From contig NVXV01000004.1 in the NCBI GenBank assembly GCA_002734085.1, positions 162,997-226,996 on the forward strand: a stretch of 64,000 nucleotides of DNA, given 5' to 3'. A model generated the notes under the pieces. That model worked only from the letters and a program-made list of their open reading frames with translations. It ran no database searches and had not been told where the DNA came from. The position numbers were made by a program, and so were the translations under genes. How positions within the stretch are numbered: the stretch's first letter is position 1; every line of letters begins with the position of its first letter. Below, piece by piece: positions 19,296-29,807 of this stretch. This DNA comes from Fluviicola sp. Lineage in GTDB: Bacteria > Bacteroidota > Bacteroidia > Flavobacteriales_D > Crocinitomicaceae.

Positions 19296-20267
19296 TTGCA
19301 TATGAAACATTTATCTATTGAGCAAAGGTATCAAATAGAAGCCTATTTAAAGCTCAAACAGACCAAAGATTTTATCGCTAGGGAACTTGGGGTTGATCGC
19401 TCAACTATTTATCGAGAAATAAAGAGAAATAAGTTAAAGAGCGGAAATTATTCTGCTGCAAAAGCAGATGAATATTACAGAGATCGTAAGGATCGCTTTT
19501 CAACAAATAGAAAGTTTACTGAAGAGTGTCAAAAGGTAGCCTTAAAATACCTCAATGAACAATGGTCTCCTAAACAAATTGAAGGGTATTGTGCAAGAAA
19601 CAAGATAGAAATGGTTAGTCATGAGCGGATTTATCAGCTGATTAGAAAAGACAAACAGGAAGGAGGAAAGTTGTACACCAATCTTCGGCATCAACTCAAA
19701 TATAGAAAAAGAGCTGTCGGAAAACATTTTCCTATTGCTAATCGCACCACGATTGAAGAAAGACCAGAAATAGTAAACATGAAAACTCGATTTGGTGACT
19801 GGGAAATGGATACAATTATAGGCGCCAACCAAAAAGGTGTTATTCTAACCCTCACAGAAAGAATGACCAATTTTGTCTTCATAGAAAAGCTTGATTTAGG
19901 AAAAAATGCAGAAGGGTTAAAAAATCAAATCATAAATCTTTTGCTTCCATACAAAGATTTTGTGCATACAATAACAACAGACAATGGTCCTGAGTTCGCT
20001 CAGCATTTACAAATCAGTAAAAAGATAAAAGCAGCTATCTACTTTGCTCATCCCTACTGTTCTTGGGAGAAAGGATCTATTGAGCATGCAAATAAGTTAA
20101 TTAGACAATATGTGAAAAAAGAAGATGATTTAAGCATTTACACAAAAGAACAACTAGTTGAATTTCAACACAAAATAAATAACAGACCCAGGGAAAAGTT
20201 AGAATATGACTGCCCTAAGAATATATTTTATAATTTAGTAAACGGTAATGTCGCATTTGCCAGTTGA
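19296..20267 (+). mobile_element. IS30-family transposase (element ends not resolved)
   Basis: MKHLSIEQRYQIEAYLKLKQTKDFIARELGVDRSTIYREIKRN HTH; DWEMDTIIGANQKGVILTLTER; TTDNGPEFAQH; CSWEKGSIEHANKLIRQY (DDE catalytic domain). Confidence 0.93.
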
Positions 20268-20298
20268 ATCTTCCTTCATATCCCCTCACCAAACCATT

Positions 20299-20328
20299 TT
20301 GCACAACAAATATTTTTAACTACATTTG
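20299..20328 (+). promoter_or_regulatory. Consensus-like Bacteroidota promoter driving candidate sRNA
   Basis: TTG - N19 - TACATTTG (matches TAnnTTTG). Confidence 0.65.
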
Positions 20329-20332
20329 TATT

Positions 20333-20393
20333 AGGTGGTTAGGTTAGGTTGATTAGTAAGAGGGAATCGAACGCTCGTTCATTCCCTCTTTTA
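20333..20393 (+). ncRNA. Candidate intergenic small RNA, about 60 nt
   Basis: Promoter at 20299-20328 followed by GGTTAGGTTAGG segment and strong hairpin GAGGGAATcGAACG ct CGTTCATTCCCTC + TTTT; no ORF. Confidence 0.5.
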
Positions 20394-20577
20394 TTTTACT
20401 ATGTTTAAAAAGACTTAATTCGACAAATCCCGAACTTTTAAATATCGCATTGCTATTTAAGTACTAAGTTATCCCGATTTAGAGACCAACGTCGACTGCT
20501 TCGAAATGAAGAGTCAAAATTAAACACTCATTCGTCTCTCAGATCCTGCTGAACACTTCTCTTTACTACTTAAGCAT

Positions 20578-20833
20578 CCATTCAGACGCATCGTTTACCT
20601 CTTCAGATGAGGGCGTACATCGCTCAGACGCACCCAAAGCCTCTTCAGATGCTCTGGTGAACTGTTCAGACGGACTTGTACAACGTTCAGATGCACTCGG
20701 GAGTCGTTCAGATACACTTGAGAGGTGTTCATAACCACTTTGACATTGTTCATAACGATTTGGACAGTCTTCAGATGCACTTGGAAGGTGTTCATATCCA
20801 CTTGGACGGTCTTCAGATGCACTTGAAAGGTGT
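20578..20833. repeat. 21-bp minisatellite, about 12 degenerate tandem units
   Basis: Units like TTCAGATGCACTTGGAAGGTG / TTCATATCCACTTGGACGGTC; a multiple of 3, so several frames stay open. Confidence 0.93.
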
Positions 20834-21058
20834 GTTAGCGGATTACTCAATGCTACATTTCAATCAATTAGTCGCACAGTTTACACTCACAGTACCTTGA
20901 TTTAACAGGTGTTAACACTTTTCGGCATGGGATTGGATGTTTAAGCTTTTAGCCATTTCAAATCATCCTTCATCAACATAATTTAAAACGAAGTCAGTTC
21001 AATTGATAATGCGTGCATCGAGTCTGCTGAGATAAAAACACCGTAAAGTAAGTTAAAT

Positions 21059-21400
21059 TCAATACCGTAAGATATCATCCAAACAGAGCTTAAGCTCTTT
21101 TAATTGGGATTCGTTGATCTCCCCCACTTTTTTAATCAAACGGTCTTTTGAAATGGAGCGAATATGAAAAGTCATGACCTCAGATTTAGCTGTCAGGTTA
21201 TTTCGTTTGTTGGGCGATAGAATTATATTTCCTTTATAATTTTTGATTTTACTCGTTAAAGGACAGCAAATTACCACATTTAAATGTGTATTCATCAGGT
21301 TTCCACTCACCACTAATACAGGTCTTGTTCCCGCTTGCTCACTTCCTTTCGCTGGATTCAGATTTACCAACCATATTTCACATTGCTTAACCTTCTTCAT
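21059..21400 (-). CDS. PemK/MazF-family toxin
   Basis: CEIWLVNLNPAKGSEQAGTRPVLVVSGNLMN, VVICCPLTSKIKNYKGNIIL. Confidence 0.9.
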   Translation of the reverse strand: MKKVKQCEIWLVNLNPAKGSEQAGTRPVLVVSGNLMNTHLNVVICCPLTSKIKNYKGNIILSPNKRNNLTAKSEVMTFHIRSISKDRLIKKVGEINESQLKELKLCLDDILRY

Positions 21401-21635
21401 CTTCCTGATCTAATTGAGAAAGATAATCTTCCATCCCTTCTTCTGCTATTTGAGTAATATCTTCATCATTCCCCATTCTCTTATACGACTTCACATAATC
21501 CGCACGATTCAATTGGTCCAAATAAATACTCAACGCTTTTTCAATCAACTTGTTTTTAGGCATACCCAGCTCCTTTGCCTTCTGTTCTAAAAGCTTCAAG
21601 AGGTGATTGGGAAGTGAACTGGTAAATGTTGCCAT
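21387..21635 (-). CDS. Cognate antitoxin (ribbon-helix-helix/CopG-like)
   Basis: MATFTSSLPNHLLKLLEQKAKELGMPKNKLIEKALSIYLDQL; overlaps toxin start by 14 bp. Confidence 0.8.
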   Translation of the reverse strand: MATFTSSLPNHLLKLLEQKAKELGMPKNKLIEKALSIYLDQLNRADYVKSYKRMGNDEDITQIAEEGMEDYLSQLDQEDEEG

Positions 21636-21901
21636 TGATAATTATATTTATGTTTTGTAAATATAATACGTATTTATTGATTATGCAATTTTCTGCTACG
21701 TTTCGCCATCGTCGAAACGACTACTTGAGTCTGGAACCAAATCATTTCGACGAATGATAACGAGGAGAAGTTACACTGGTTCAGACGTAATCCCATAGAA
21801 AAAAACAAATGACGAACCTCTACTATCCAACTTTGTGGGGGGAGTATTCTTGACTGAAAACTATATTAAAAGTTATAGCAGGTTATAGCAGGAATAAAAA
21901 A

Positions 21902-21921
21902 GTGGGGGATTAATCCCCCAC
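21902..21921. repeat. 20-bp perfect palindrome downstream of icmF, next to a second hairpin (likely terminator region)
   Basis: GTGGGGGATTAATCCCCCAC followed by TAAAGGATAAATCCTTTA. Confidence 0.7.
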
Positions 21922-21944
21922 CCATAGTGTAAAGGATAAATCCT

Positions 21945-24900
21945 TTACATATTCCTTCTATACTGTCCACCAACATCAAACAACGCAGTGGTAATCTGAC
22001 CCAAAGAACAATATTTACAAGCCTCCATCAATTTATCGAACATATTCTCGTTCTTGATGGCTGCTTCTTGCACTTCTTTCAACCATTTATCAGCTTCTTC
22101 CTTTCTTGCTACATGCAAGTCTTCAAGCATATTGATTTGATATTCCTTTTCTGCAGGAGTTGCACGAATTACTTCTTTTGGAAGCATGGTTGGCGAGCCT
22201 TTTGAACTTTTAAAAGTATTCACACCAATGATTGGGAAATCCCCGTTGTGCTTGAGCGTTTCATAATACAATGATTCTTCTTGAATCTTAGAACGCTGAT
22301 ACATGGTTTCCATAGCTCCAAGCACTCCTCCTCTTTCAGTGATTCTATCAAATTCTGCAAGTACTGCTTCTTCTACTAATTCTGTTAATTCTTCAATGAT
22401 GAAAGAACCTTGAATTGGGTTTTCATTTTTCGCTAAACCAAACTCTTTGTTGATGATCAACTGTATTGCCATTGCTCGACGAACCGACTCTTCTGTTGGC
22501 GTTGTAATCGCTTCATCGTATGCGTTTGTATGCAATGAGTTACAGTTATCATATATAGCATAGAGTGCCTGTAATGTAGTTCTAATGTCGTTAAAATCGA
22601 TTTCCTGCGCATGAAGTGAACGCCCAGACGTCTGAATATGGTATTTCAGCATTTGAGCACGTTTGTTCGCTCCGTATTTTTGCTTCAATGCTTTTGACCA
22701 AATTCTTCGAGCTACACGTCCAATCACAGCGTATTCCGGATCGATTCCATTGGAGAAGAAAAACGATAAGTTGGGACCAAAGTCATTAATATCCATTCCA
22801 CGACTCAGGTAGTATTCAACATACGTAAAGCCATTGGAAAGCGTAAGTGCCAATTGTGTAATTGGGTTTGCGCCTGCTTCAGAAATATGATAGCCTGAAA
22901 TTGATACAGAGTAAAAGTTTCGTACTTTCTTTTCAATAAAATATTCCTGTACATCTCCCATCAATCGCAGTGCGAATTCTGTAGAGAAAATACAAGTATT
23001 CTGTGCTTGGTCTTCTTTTAGAATATCCGCTTGAACGGTTCCACGGACAACAGCCATTGTTTCAGCCTTAATCTTTGAATAAACATCAGCAGGTAAAACT
23101 TGATCTCCAGTTACTCCTAGTAACATCAATCCTAAACCGTCATTTCCTTCGGGTAAATCTCCTTGATATTCTGGCTGCTTTGTTCCTTTATCCGCAAATA
23201 TCTTAGCCACTTTCGCTTTCACCTCTTTCTCTAAACCATTTGCTTTGATGTATTTCTCACAAGCCTGATCGACCGCTGCATTCATAAAAAATCCAAGCAA
23301 CATTGGAGCAGGACCGTTTATCGTCATAGATACAGACGTTTTCGGATCACTTAAGTCAAAACCTGAGTAAAGCTTCTTGGCATCATCTAAACAACAAATC
23401 GAAACACCTGAATTACCAATCTTACCGTAAATATCGGGACGTTTGTCAGGATCATTTCCGTATAAAGTCACAGAATCGAACGCTGTTGAAAGTCGCTTCG
23501 CTGGCATTCCCAAACTCACATAGTGAAAACGTTTGTTTGTACGCTCTGGACCACCTTCCCCTGCAAACATTCTTGTTGGATCCTCCCCTTCTCTTTTGAA
23601 TGGGAAAAGTCCCGCCGTGTAAGGGAATTCTCCAGGTACATTCTCTTGTAAAATCCATCTTAAAGTATCCCCCCAAGAAGTATATTTTGGTAAAGATATT
23701 TTTGGAATTTGTAGATGAGATAAAGACTCTGTATGTGTTTTAATACTTAATTCCTTGTCTCTAACTTTAAATTTAAACTCTGGATTTTTATATTTTTCAA
23801 CTGTTTCTCCCCATTTTTCAATTGATTCCCAATTGTGAGGGTTCAAATTCATCTTTTCATTTTCAAATGCTTCAGTCAAACCTTTTATCAAACGATCTTT
23901 ATCTTCTATTTCGCTTGCCGCTAGATTGTCAATTGATTTTTGATAACCATAAAGTTTATTTGCCACTTCCACTTGCTGATCTACCCATTTGTCATAGGCT
24001 CTATTATTTTCTGCTATTTCAGATAAATATCTGGTTCTTTCGGGTGGAATAACGAAGATTTTTTCAGACATTTCTTGGGTAATTTCAAATGTCGAATTCA
24101 GCTCTGCTTTTGTGTTTTTATTCAGCGTATCAATCAATACCGTGTACAACGTATTCATTCCAGGGTCATTGAACTGAGAAGCAATTGTACCGTAAACTGG
24201 CATTTCGTCTACATTTGTGTCCCACAAGTTGTGATTGCGTTGGTATTGTTTACGTACATCTCTCAATGCATCAAGTGCGCCTCGTTTATCGAATTTATTT
24301 AATGCAATAACATCGGCAAAATCCAACATATCGATTTTCTCTAATTGTGTCGCTGCCCCATATTCAGGTGTCATAACATAGAGACTTACATCTGAATGAT
24401 CCAAAATTTCAGTATCAGACTGACCAATACCTGAAGTTTCAAGGATAATCAAATCGTATTCAGCCGCTTTAAGCACCAAAACCGCTTCTGCAACGTGTTT
24501 TGACAAAGCCAAATTCGATTGACGCGTAGCCAAAGAACGCATATACACACGATTACTGGAAATAGAGTTCATTCTAATTCTATCCCCAAGCAATGCCCCA
24601 CCTGTTTTACGCTTAGATGGATCCACAGAGATTACTGCAATATTTTTATCATCGAAATCCACTAAAAACCTTCTAACTAACTCATCCACTAGTGAAGATT
24701 TACCTGAGCCACCAGTTCCTGTGATTCCAAGAACAGGAGTATTTACTTTATCCGCAAGTTGATGTATTTCTTCGAGTAATGCTTTAGACTCTTCAGGATA
24801 ATTCTCCGCAGCCGAAATAACATGAGCTAAATTCGCATCATTTTTTTCTTTGAGCGTAGAGACGTCTACTTTCACATTTTCGCCTACTGGAAAATCAGAT

Positions 24901-25394
24901 TGTTGTACAAGGTCATTAATCATCCCTTGAAGTCCCATTTCACGACCATCGTCAGGGTGATAAATACGCGTAACTCCATAATCGTGAAGTTCCTTAATCT
25001 CCTCTGGCAGAATTGTACCCCCACCACCGGCAAAAATCTTGATTTGCGGCGCTCCTTTTTCTTGGAGTAAGTCGTGCATGTATTTTAAATATTCTGTATG
25101 TCCCCCCTGGTAAGATGTCATCGCAATTGCTTGTACATCTTCTTGAATCGCACAATCCACAACCTCTTCGACACTTCTATCGTGACCAAGATGAATCACT
25201 TCACATCCAGTGGATTGAATGATACGGCGCATAATATTTATTGCAGCGTCGTGGCCATCAAAAAGCGATGCCGCTGTTACTATTCTTACTTTATTCTTTG
25301 GTTTATAAGGGGCAATTTTTTCCATAATATTCTTCTGTGAACGTTCGCAAATATAAGCAGAATTCAATGATTTTAAAGACAAATCCAGTTGCAA
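21945..25394 (-). CDS. icmF: Fused B12-dependent acyl-CoA mutase with G-protein chaperone domain (isobutyryl-CoA mutase IcmF type)
   Basis: B12-binding domain ([32 protein letters not shown]), MeaB-like GTPase ([21 protein letters not shown]), mutase domain; likely start [11 protein letters not shown] inside ORF. Confidence 0.92.
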   Translation of the reverse strand: MQLDLSLKSLNSAYICERSQKNIMEKIAPYKPKNKVRIVTAASLFDGHDAAINIMRRIIQSTGCEVIHLGHDRSVEEVVDCAIQEDVQAIAMTSYQGGHTEYLKYMHDLLQEKGAPQIKIFAGGGGTILPEEIKELHDYGVTRIYHPDDGREMGLQGMINDLVQQSDFPVGENVKVDVSTLKEKNDANLAHVISAAENYPEESKALLEEIHQLADKVNTPVLGITGTGGSGKSSLVDELVRRFLVDFDDKNIAVISVDPSKRKTGGALLGDRIRMNSISSNRVYMRSLATRQSNLALSKHVAEAVLVLKAAEYDLIILETSGIGQSDTEILDHSDVSLYVMTPEYGAATQLEKIDMLDFADVIALNKFDKRGALDALRDVRKQYQRNHNLWDTNVDEMPVYGTIASQFNDPGMNTLYTVLIDTLNKNTKAELNSTFEITQEMSEKIFVIPPERTRYLSEIAENNRAYDKWVDQQVEVANKLYGYQKSIDNLAASEIEDKDRLIKGLTEAFENEKMNLNPHNWESIEKWGETVEKYKNPEFKFKVRDKELSIKTHTESLSHLQIPKISLPKYTSWGDTLRWILQENVPGEFPYTAGLFPFKREGEDPTRMFAGEGGPERTNKRFHYVSLGMPAKRLSTAFDSVTLYGNDPDKRPDIYGKIGNSGVSICCLDDAKKLYSGFDLSDPKTSVSMTINGPAPMLLGFFMNAAVDQACEKYIKANGLEKEVKAKVAKIFADKGTKQPEYQGDLPEGNDGLGLMLLGVTGDQVLPADVYSKIKAETMAVVRGTVQADILKEDQAQNTCIFSTEFALRLMGDVQEYFIEKKVRNFYSVSISGYHISEAGANPITQLALTLSNGFTYVEYYLSRGMDINDFGPNLSFFFSNGIDPEYAVIGRVARRIWSKALKQKYGANKRAQMLKYHIQTSGRSLHAQEIDFNDIRTTLQALYAIYDNCNSLHTNAYDEAITTPTEESVRRAMAIQLIINKEFGLAKNENPIQGSFIIEELTELVEEAVLAEFDRITERGGVLGAMETMYQRSKIQEESLYYETLKHNGDFPIIGVNTFKSSKGSPTMLPKEVIRATPAEKEYQINMLEDLHVARKEEADKWLKEVQEAAIKNENMFDKLMEACKYCSLGQITTALFDVGGQYRRNM

Positions 25395-25521
25395 TTCATG
25401 ACGTTTTAATTTAAAATGGGATGGATAATACCACTAAACTCAATGATTTTAAAAAGATTAAAGAAAAACAATTACTTTTTGGACATAAATAGTATTTTTG
25501 ACAACAGATAAAAACACAATT

Positions 25522-25875
25522 ATGGAAGAACTAGACGATAATATAGAAATCAACAACCTCGAGACAAAAAAAGTCCCTAATAATGTTGGAATATTAGTTC
25601 TTGGGATATGCTCTATTTTTCCCGGATGTGTATGCTATGGTGTTCCAGGTATTGTCTGTGGTATTATTGCACTTGTATTGAGTACTAAGGCTAACAAGCT
25701 TATTCAAGCTAATCCTGGAATGTATGATGACAGTTCAAAACAATTAGTCAAAGCTGGAAGAATCTGTGCAATTATAGGATTATGCTTATCAATTCTTTTC
25801 TTCTTGTTTCTTATTGCTTACTTAATAATTGTAGGGACTGTAATAACAAGCGCTGGTCCTTTTTCTAGATTTTAG
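25522..25875 (+). CDS. CCC-motif/DUF4190-like membrane protein
   Basis: LVLGICSIFPGCVCYGVPGIVCGIIALVLSTKA and second TM pair; ATG at 25522 likely. Confidence 0.75.
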   Translation: MEELDDNIEINNLETKKVPNNVGILVLGICSIFPGCVCYGVPGIVCGIIALVLSTKANKLIQANPGMYDDSSKQLVKAGRICAIIGLCLSILFFLFLIAYLIIVGTVITSAGPFSRF

Positions 25876-25878
25876 TTT

Positions 25879-26169
25879 ATGTTTTTATCTATCGATGATC
25901 ACCTACTGAAGTGTTCATTTAAAGAACATTTAGGTATTGAATGTTTAGGTTGTGGTACACAGCGGTCTTTTTTGGCTTTAATGAAGGGAGATGTTGTTCA
26001 ATCTTTTATTTATAATCCAGGGGTTCTATTGATACTTTTGACTCTCCTCATTAGCTTCTTGGTTTGCAAATATTTTCCGAAATACTCCTTTAAAACCATA
26101 ATCACTAGCTTTTCAGTTACAGTATTGGCAATGACTGTGTCTTATATTCTTAAGCTTGTTGGGGTTTAA
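25879..26169 (+). CDS. DUF2752-family small membrane protein
   Basis: CSFKEHLGIECLGCGTQRSFLALMKGD motif. Confidence 0.85.
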   Translation: MFLSIDDHLLKCSFKEHLGIECLGCGTQRSFLALMKGDVVQSFIYNPGVLLILLTLLISFLVCKYFPKYSFKTIITSFSVTVLAMTVSYILKLVGV

Positions 26170-26275
26170 TCTAAATCGCAAAAAAGTAATCAAGCTGAAA
26201 TTTAAAGATTTCGCCGAATAGAATGAAGAAAAATCACATGGTTTAATTCTTATACTCCAGTCAGTCTTTAAAAAC

Positions 26276-27358
26276 TTACTCAATCAAATCAGGGTTCATG
26301 ACTTTCGTTTGATGACGAATAGACTCCTGGTGAATAGCATCCATTACTGAACGAACAAACTTTGGTGTTAACCTCAACTCCTCCGATTGACTTAAACGTT
26401 TTTCAATAATCTCTTTCCAGTGTTCTTGCTGAAGAATTGTTATGTCGTTCTCACGTTTATAAATCCCAACTTCTTCCGCTATTTTCATGCGTTCTGAAAG
26501 CATACTAAACATTTTATCATCCAGATCAGCAATTTTGCCTCGCATCAATCCGATAAAGCTCATTTCATCTTTGGAAAGATGTTCTTTTCTCAACTTTAGT
26601 TTTGACATTAAATCAACCAATCCGTCGGGTGTCACTTGTTGTTTTGGATCAGACCATGCTTGATCAGGGTTATTATGCGTCTCAAGCATTAAGCCTGCGA
26701 AATTTAAATCCATTGCCTTTTGGGCAACTTCTTGTAATCCATCTCGCCGACCAGAGATATGACTTGGATCACATATCAAAGGGATATCTGGCATTTTCTC
26801 AACCAATGCAATTGGAATTTCCCAGTTTGGAACATTTCTATACTTTGGGTGATTGTACACAGAAAACCCTCTATGGATGGCAATCAAATCATCTATTCCT
26901 GCCTGCTGAAAACGTTCTAAAGCACCAATCCAAAGCATTAAATCAGGGTTTACTGGATTTTTAACCATTACTGTAATCTTTGTTCCTTTGATTGCATCAG
27001 CAATTTCTTGCACAGCGAATGGGTTAACCGTAGTTCTAGCTCCTATCCACAAAACATCAACTCCCGCACCTAAAGCCAACTCAACATGTTTAGCATTAGC
27101 TACCTCTGTTGTAGTAGGTAAACCATTTTTCTTTCCAGCATTAACTAACCAGTTCAACCCTTCTTCGCCCACTCCTTCAAATGAATTTGGTCGTGTTCTT
27201 GGCTTCCAAATACCCGCTCTTAGAATTGCCGTAGTTGATTTTTCTGCCAAATCCTTAGCTACACTATGAACTTGTTCTTCAGTCTCAGCACTACAAGGAC
27301 CAGCAATTAGAAAAGGTCTTTTGTACTGTTTTGCAGTATTATTTAAATCTAGTATCAT
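26276..27358 (-). CDS. Bifunctional 3-deoxy-7-phosphoheptulonate synthase / chorismate mutase type II
   Basis: PFLIAGPCSAETEEQV, ILRAGIWKPRTRPNSFEGVGEEGLNWL, CM domain IADLDDKMFSMLSERMKIAEEVGIYK; start revised to 27358 because ORF start 27409 lies inside the upstream terminator. Confidence 0.93.
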   Translation of the reverse strand: MILDLNNTAKQYKRPFLIAGPCSAETEEQVHSVAKDLAEKSTTAILRAGIWKPRTRPNSFEGVGEEGLNWLVNAGKKNGLPTTTEVANAKHVELALGAGVDVLWIGARTTVNPFAVQEIADAIKGTKITVMVKNPVNPDLMLWIGALERFQQAGIDDLIAIHRGFSVYNHPKYRNVPNWEIPIALVEKMPDIPLICDPSHISGRRDGLQEVAQKAMDLNFAGLMLETHNNPDQAWSDPKQQVTPDGLVDLMSKLKLRKEHLSKDEMSFIGLMRGKIADLDDKMFSMLSERMKIAEEVGIYKRENDITILQQEHWKEIIEKRLSQSEELRLTPKFVRSVMDAIHQESIRHQTKVMNPDLIE

Positions 27359-27395
27359 CTCTTTAAAATAACACTCTATTCCTAGAGTTTGTTCC

Positions 27396-27427
27396 AAAAA
27401 AAATCCCATTCACAAATGCGAATGGGA
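27396..27427 (-). terminator. Attenuator terminator in the 5' leader of DAHP synthase
   Basis: Minus strand TCCCATTC gcatttgt GAATGGGA TTTTTTTT, between leader ORF and start codon. Confidence 0.85.
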
Positions 27428-27449
27428 CTTATATAATTTCAATAGACTC

Positions 27450-27503
27450 CTATTCGCTCAAAGCGTTAAGACTCCACCATTTTGTATTATTCGTTTTAAA
27501 CAT
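27450..27503 (-). promoter_or_regulatory. Trp leader peptide ORF (MFKTNNTKWWSLNALSE*)
   Basis: 17-codon ORF with tandem TGG TGG codons preceding a rho-independent terminator; upstream TATCTTTG -7-like box. Confidence 0.85.
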
Positions 27504-27561
27504 GTTTCAAAGATAAGAAAAATTAAACCTACAATTGTTTTTCATAAAGGAATTCTTAACA

Positions 27562-28617
27562 TTAAGTTTTTTTAGCTTTATAAGCCGCTTTCTCAGCTTG
27601 TTTCTTTTCCCACTTTTCTAAGGCATATTTTTGCATGTCTTCAACTTTGTCTTTTTCATCTACAATTTCAAAACCTAACAAAGTTTCAATAATATCTTCC
27701 AGTGTTGCAATTCCATCCATACCGCCATACTCATTAGTTACTATAGAGATTTGTTGCCTTTCTTTTATCAACTCTTCCCAAGCAATAAAAAGTGTAGTCT
27801 CTTTTGAAAAGGTCAATACATCGTTACTAATATCTTTCAATTTTAGTTCAAATTTATCCCGAGCTAATTGTTCAAATACATCAGACCGGAAAACAAACCC
27901 AGTAATATTATCTCGTGTTTGACTGTATATAGGGATTCTTGAAAAATATATAAACTTTTCATCATCCATAAAATCTTTCAGCATCATCTCCTGATCTGCT
28001 ATCACAACTACTGTTCTGGGTGTCATGATTTCAGAGAGCTTAATGCTTTTCAATCGAATCAGGTTTTGAATAATTCTATTCTCTTTCTCTCCAAAAATTC
28101 CTTCTGCTGTTCCAATACTCGCAAGCGCAGAAATTTCTTCTCGACTTGTACTCAATTTCTTATCTTTTCTTGCTAAAATTTTTGTCAATATTGCTGATAG
28201 AAAAACAAGTGGATAGGTAATAAAAATCATCACTTTAATAATACGAGCTGTAACCCCCATCAATTCACGGCTATAATTTGCTCCTAACGTTTTTGGGATT
28301 ATTTCAGTAAAAATCAGTATTAAAAGTGTTAGGACAGCTGAAACCACTCCAAAATAAGCATCTCCAAATACAATAGTTGCCTGAGCACCAACACCAGCTG
28401 CACCGACAGTATGTGCTACTGTATTTAAGGATAGTATTGCAGAAAGTGGTTTATCAATATCTTTCTTTAGTCCTAAAAATATTTTAGCATTGTTATCTCC
28501 TTTATTTGCTTTAGCACGTAAAAAAGAAACAGGAGTAGATAAGAGTACCGCTTCCATAATAGAGCACAGCGCCGAGGTAAATAAAGCTATAAATAAGTAT
28601 ACTAGTAATAGAACCAT
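27562..28617 (-). CDS. CNNM/CorC-like transporter (DUF21 + CBS)
   Basis: N-terminal DUF21 TM region; EIIPKTLGANYSRELMG; LSEIMTPRTVVV; TNEYGGMDGIATLEDIIETLLGFEI. Confidence 0.9.
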   Translation of the reverse strand: MVLLLVYLFIALFTSALCSIMEAVLLSTPVSFLRAKANKGDNNAKIFLGLKKDIDKPLSAILSLNTVAHTVGAAGVGAQATIVFGDAYFGVVSAVLTLLILIFTEIIPKTLGANYSRELMGVTARIIKVMIFITYPLVFLSAILTKILARKDKKLSTSREEISALASIGTAEGIFGEKENRIIQNLIRLKSIKLSEIMTPRTVVVIADQEMMLKDFMDDEKFIYFSRIPIYSQTRDNITGFVFRSDVFEQLARDKFELKLKDISNDVLTFSKETTLFIAWEELIKERQQISIVTNEYGGMDGIATLEDIIETLLGFEIVDEKDKVEDMQKYALEKWEKKQAEKAAYKAKKT

Positions 28618-28680
28618 TTTATCATTTTTTTAATTGAAGAAAATCAACTTTTTTAAAGGTAATTATTTTTTTCGGTTCGC

Positions 28681-29736
28681 TTATTGACTTTTCTGATCAA
28701 TAAAGGCATTGATTATCGCGCTTACTTCTTTTGCTTTGTCAACAATCATGAAATGTCCGCCATCTTCAATCAGGTGTAGATTTTTACTCTCGGTTGGAGG
28801 GAATATTCGATCGTCTGTACCACAGATATGGATTACCGTTTCAAGTTTCGTTTCATTCTCCCAATTTACAAGCTTATCTACTGCCCACTTGGTAAAACTA
28901 AGGTCTGTATCATCTAGTATTGCATCTAATTCTTGCTTATTATCTGTACCAAACATAAAATAAGATAATCGTTTTGGTGGATCATACATATTAGTTGATA
29001 AATAATCATTCATATCGTATTTTCCGATCAATTTAAAAAGTTTGGTTAACCCATCCTTGGTCTCGGCTGTTGAAACCAATACAGTAAGTTTCGGATTTAA
29101 TTTCTTACTTATTTCTGTTGCCACTAATCCTCCAAAACTCACTCCTAAAATACCGTATTCCTCAGACTGGTTAATAGATTCAGCCAATCGCATAGAGTAC
29201 GACTGAAGCGACTCATTTTCATAGGGTTCTATCCATTCTAACGGGATTAATTCACATTCTAGTTCTAACTCTTTAAAAACCCTACTATCGACACCTAAGC
29301 CACTTATTGCATAGAGTTTGAGTTTGTTCTTTGGTTTATATTCTTTAAGGTCAAAATTCCCCATTTCAAATATACTCGTGTTGAAGTTAGGTTTGTTCTT
29401 TGCAATTAATTCCCTACTAACATCAAAGTATTCGATATCTTTATCACTAGAGATATAATAGTCTTTATCCTCTATTGTAATACGAATTCTTATAGATGAA
29501 TCGCTAATAAATGCACTTGAATCATGTTGAAGTGAAGAAATATCTTTTTTGAATTTTTCAAGTTGCTCTTTAGACAATGTAAAAGACGTAGAGTCTTTAA
29601 TGATTTTCACTTTTTTGATCTTGTCTACATCAACAAAATCCGAAAACCTCATTCCTTTATCGCTTTTACAACCAATAAAAAAAGCAATGCTTAATAAAAT
29701 AATAAATATGACTCTCATTGTCCCAAATATCGACAA
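28681..29736 (-). CDS. Lipoprotein with alpha/beta hydrolase-like domain
   Basis: Lipobox FFIGC; YGILGVSFGGLVATEI nucleophile elbow; HLIEDGGHFMIVDKA. Confidence 0.7.
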   Translation of the reverse strand: MSIFGTMRVIFIILLSIAFFIGCKSDKGMRFSDFVDVDKIKKVKIIKDSTSFTLSKEQLEKFKKDISSLQHDSSAFISDSSIRIRITIEDKDYYISSDKDIEYFDVSRELIAKNKPNFNTSIFEMGNFDLKEYKPKNKLKLYAISGLGVDSRVFKELELECELIPLEWIEPYENESLQSYSMRLAESINQSEEYGILGVSFGGLVATEISKKLNPKLTVLVSTAETKDGLTKLFKLIGKYDMNDYLSTNMYDPPKRLSYFMFGTDNKQELDAILDDTDLSFTKWAVDKLVNWENETKLETVIHICGTDDRIFPPTESKNLHLIEDGGHFMIVDKAKEVSAIINAFIDQKSQ

Positions 29737-29807
29737 AATATTGATACAAACTCTATATAGCTATTTCTAACTATGAATGATTATTAACGTGAAATCAATC
29801 AACTTTT

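Noticed and set aside
20566-20900. Overlapping ORFs 20566..20850 (-), 20595..20822 (-), 20676..20900 (+)
   Set aside because: They arise from a 21-bp tandem repeat that keeps several frames open; no independent coding evidence.
21700-21770. cgtttcgccatcgtcgaaacg and tttcgacgaatgataacgaggag motif
   Set aside because: Looks like short low-complexity dispersed sequence in this lineage; not enough structure to claim a function.
27359-27409. Upstream start of DAHP synthase ORF at 27409
   Set aside because: Lies inside the attenuator terminator; conserved protein begins at MILDLNN (27358).
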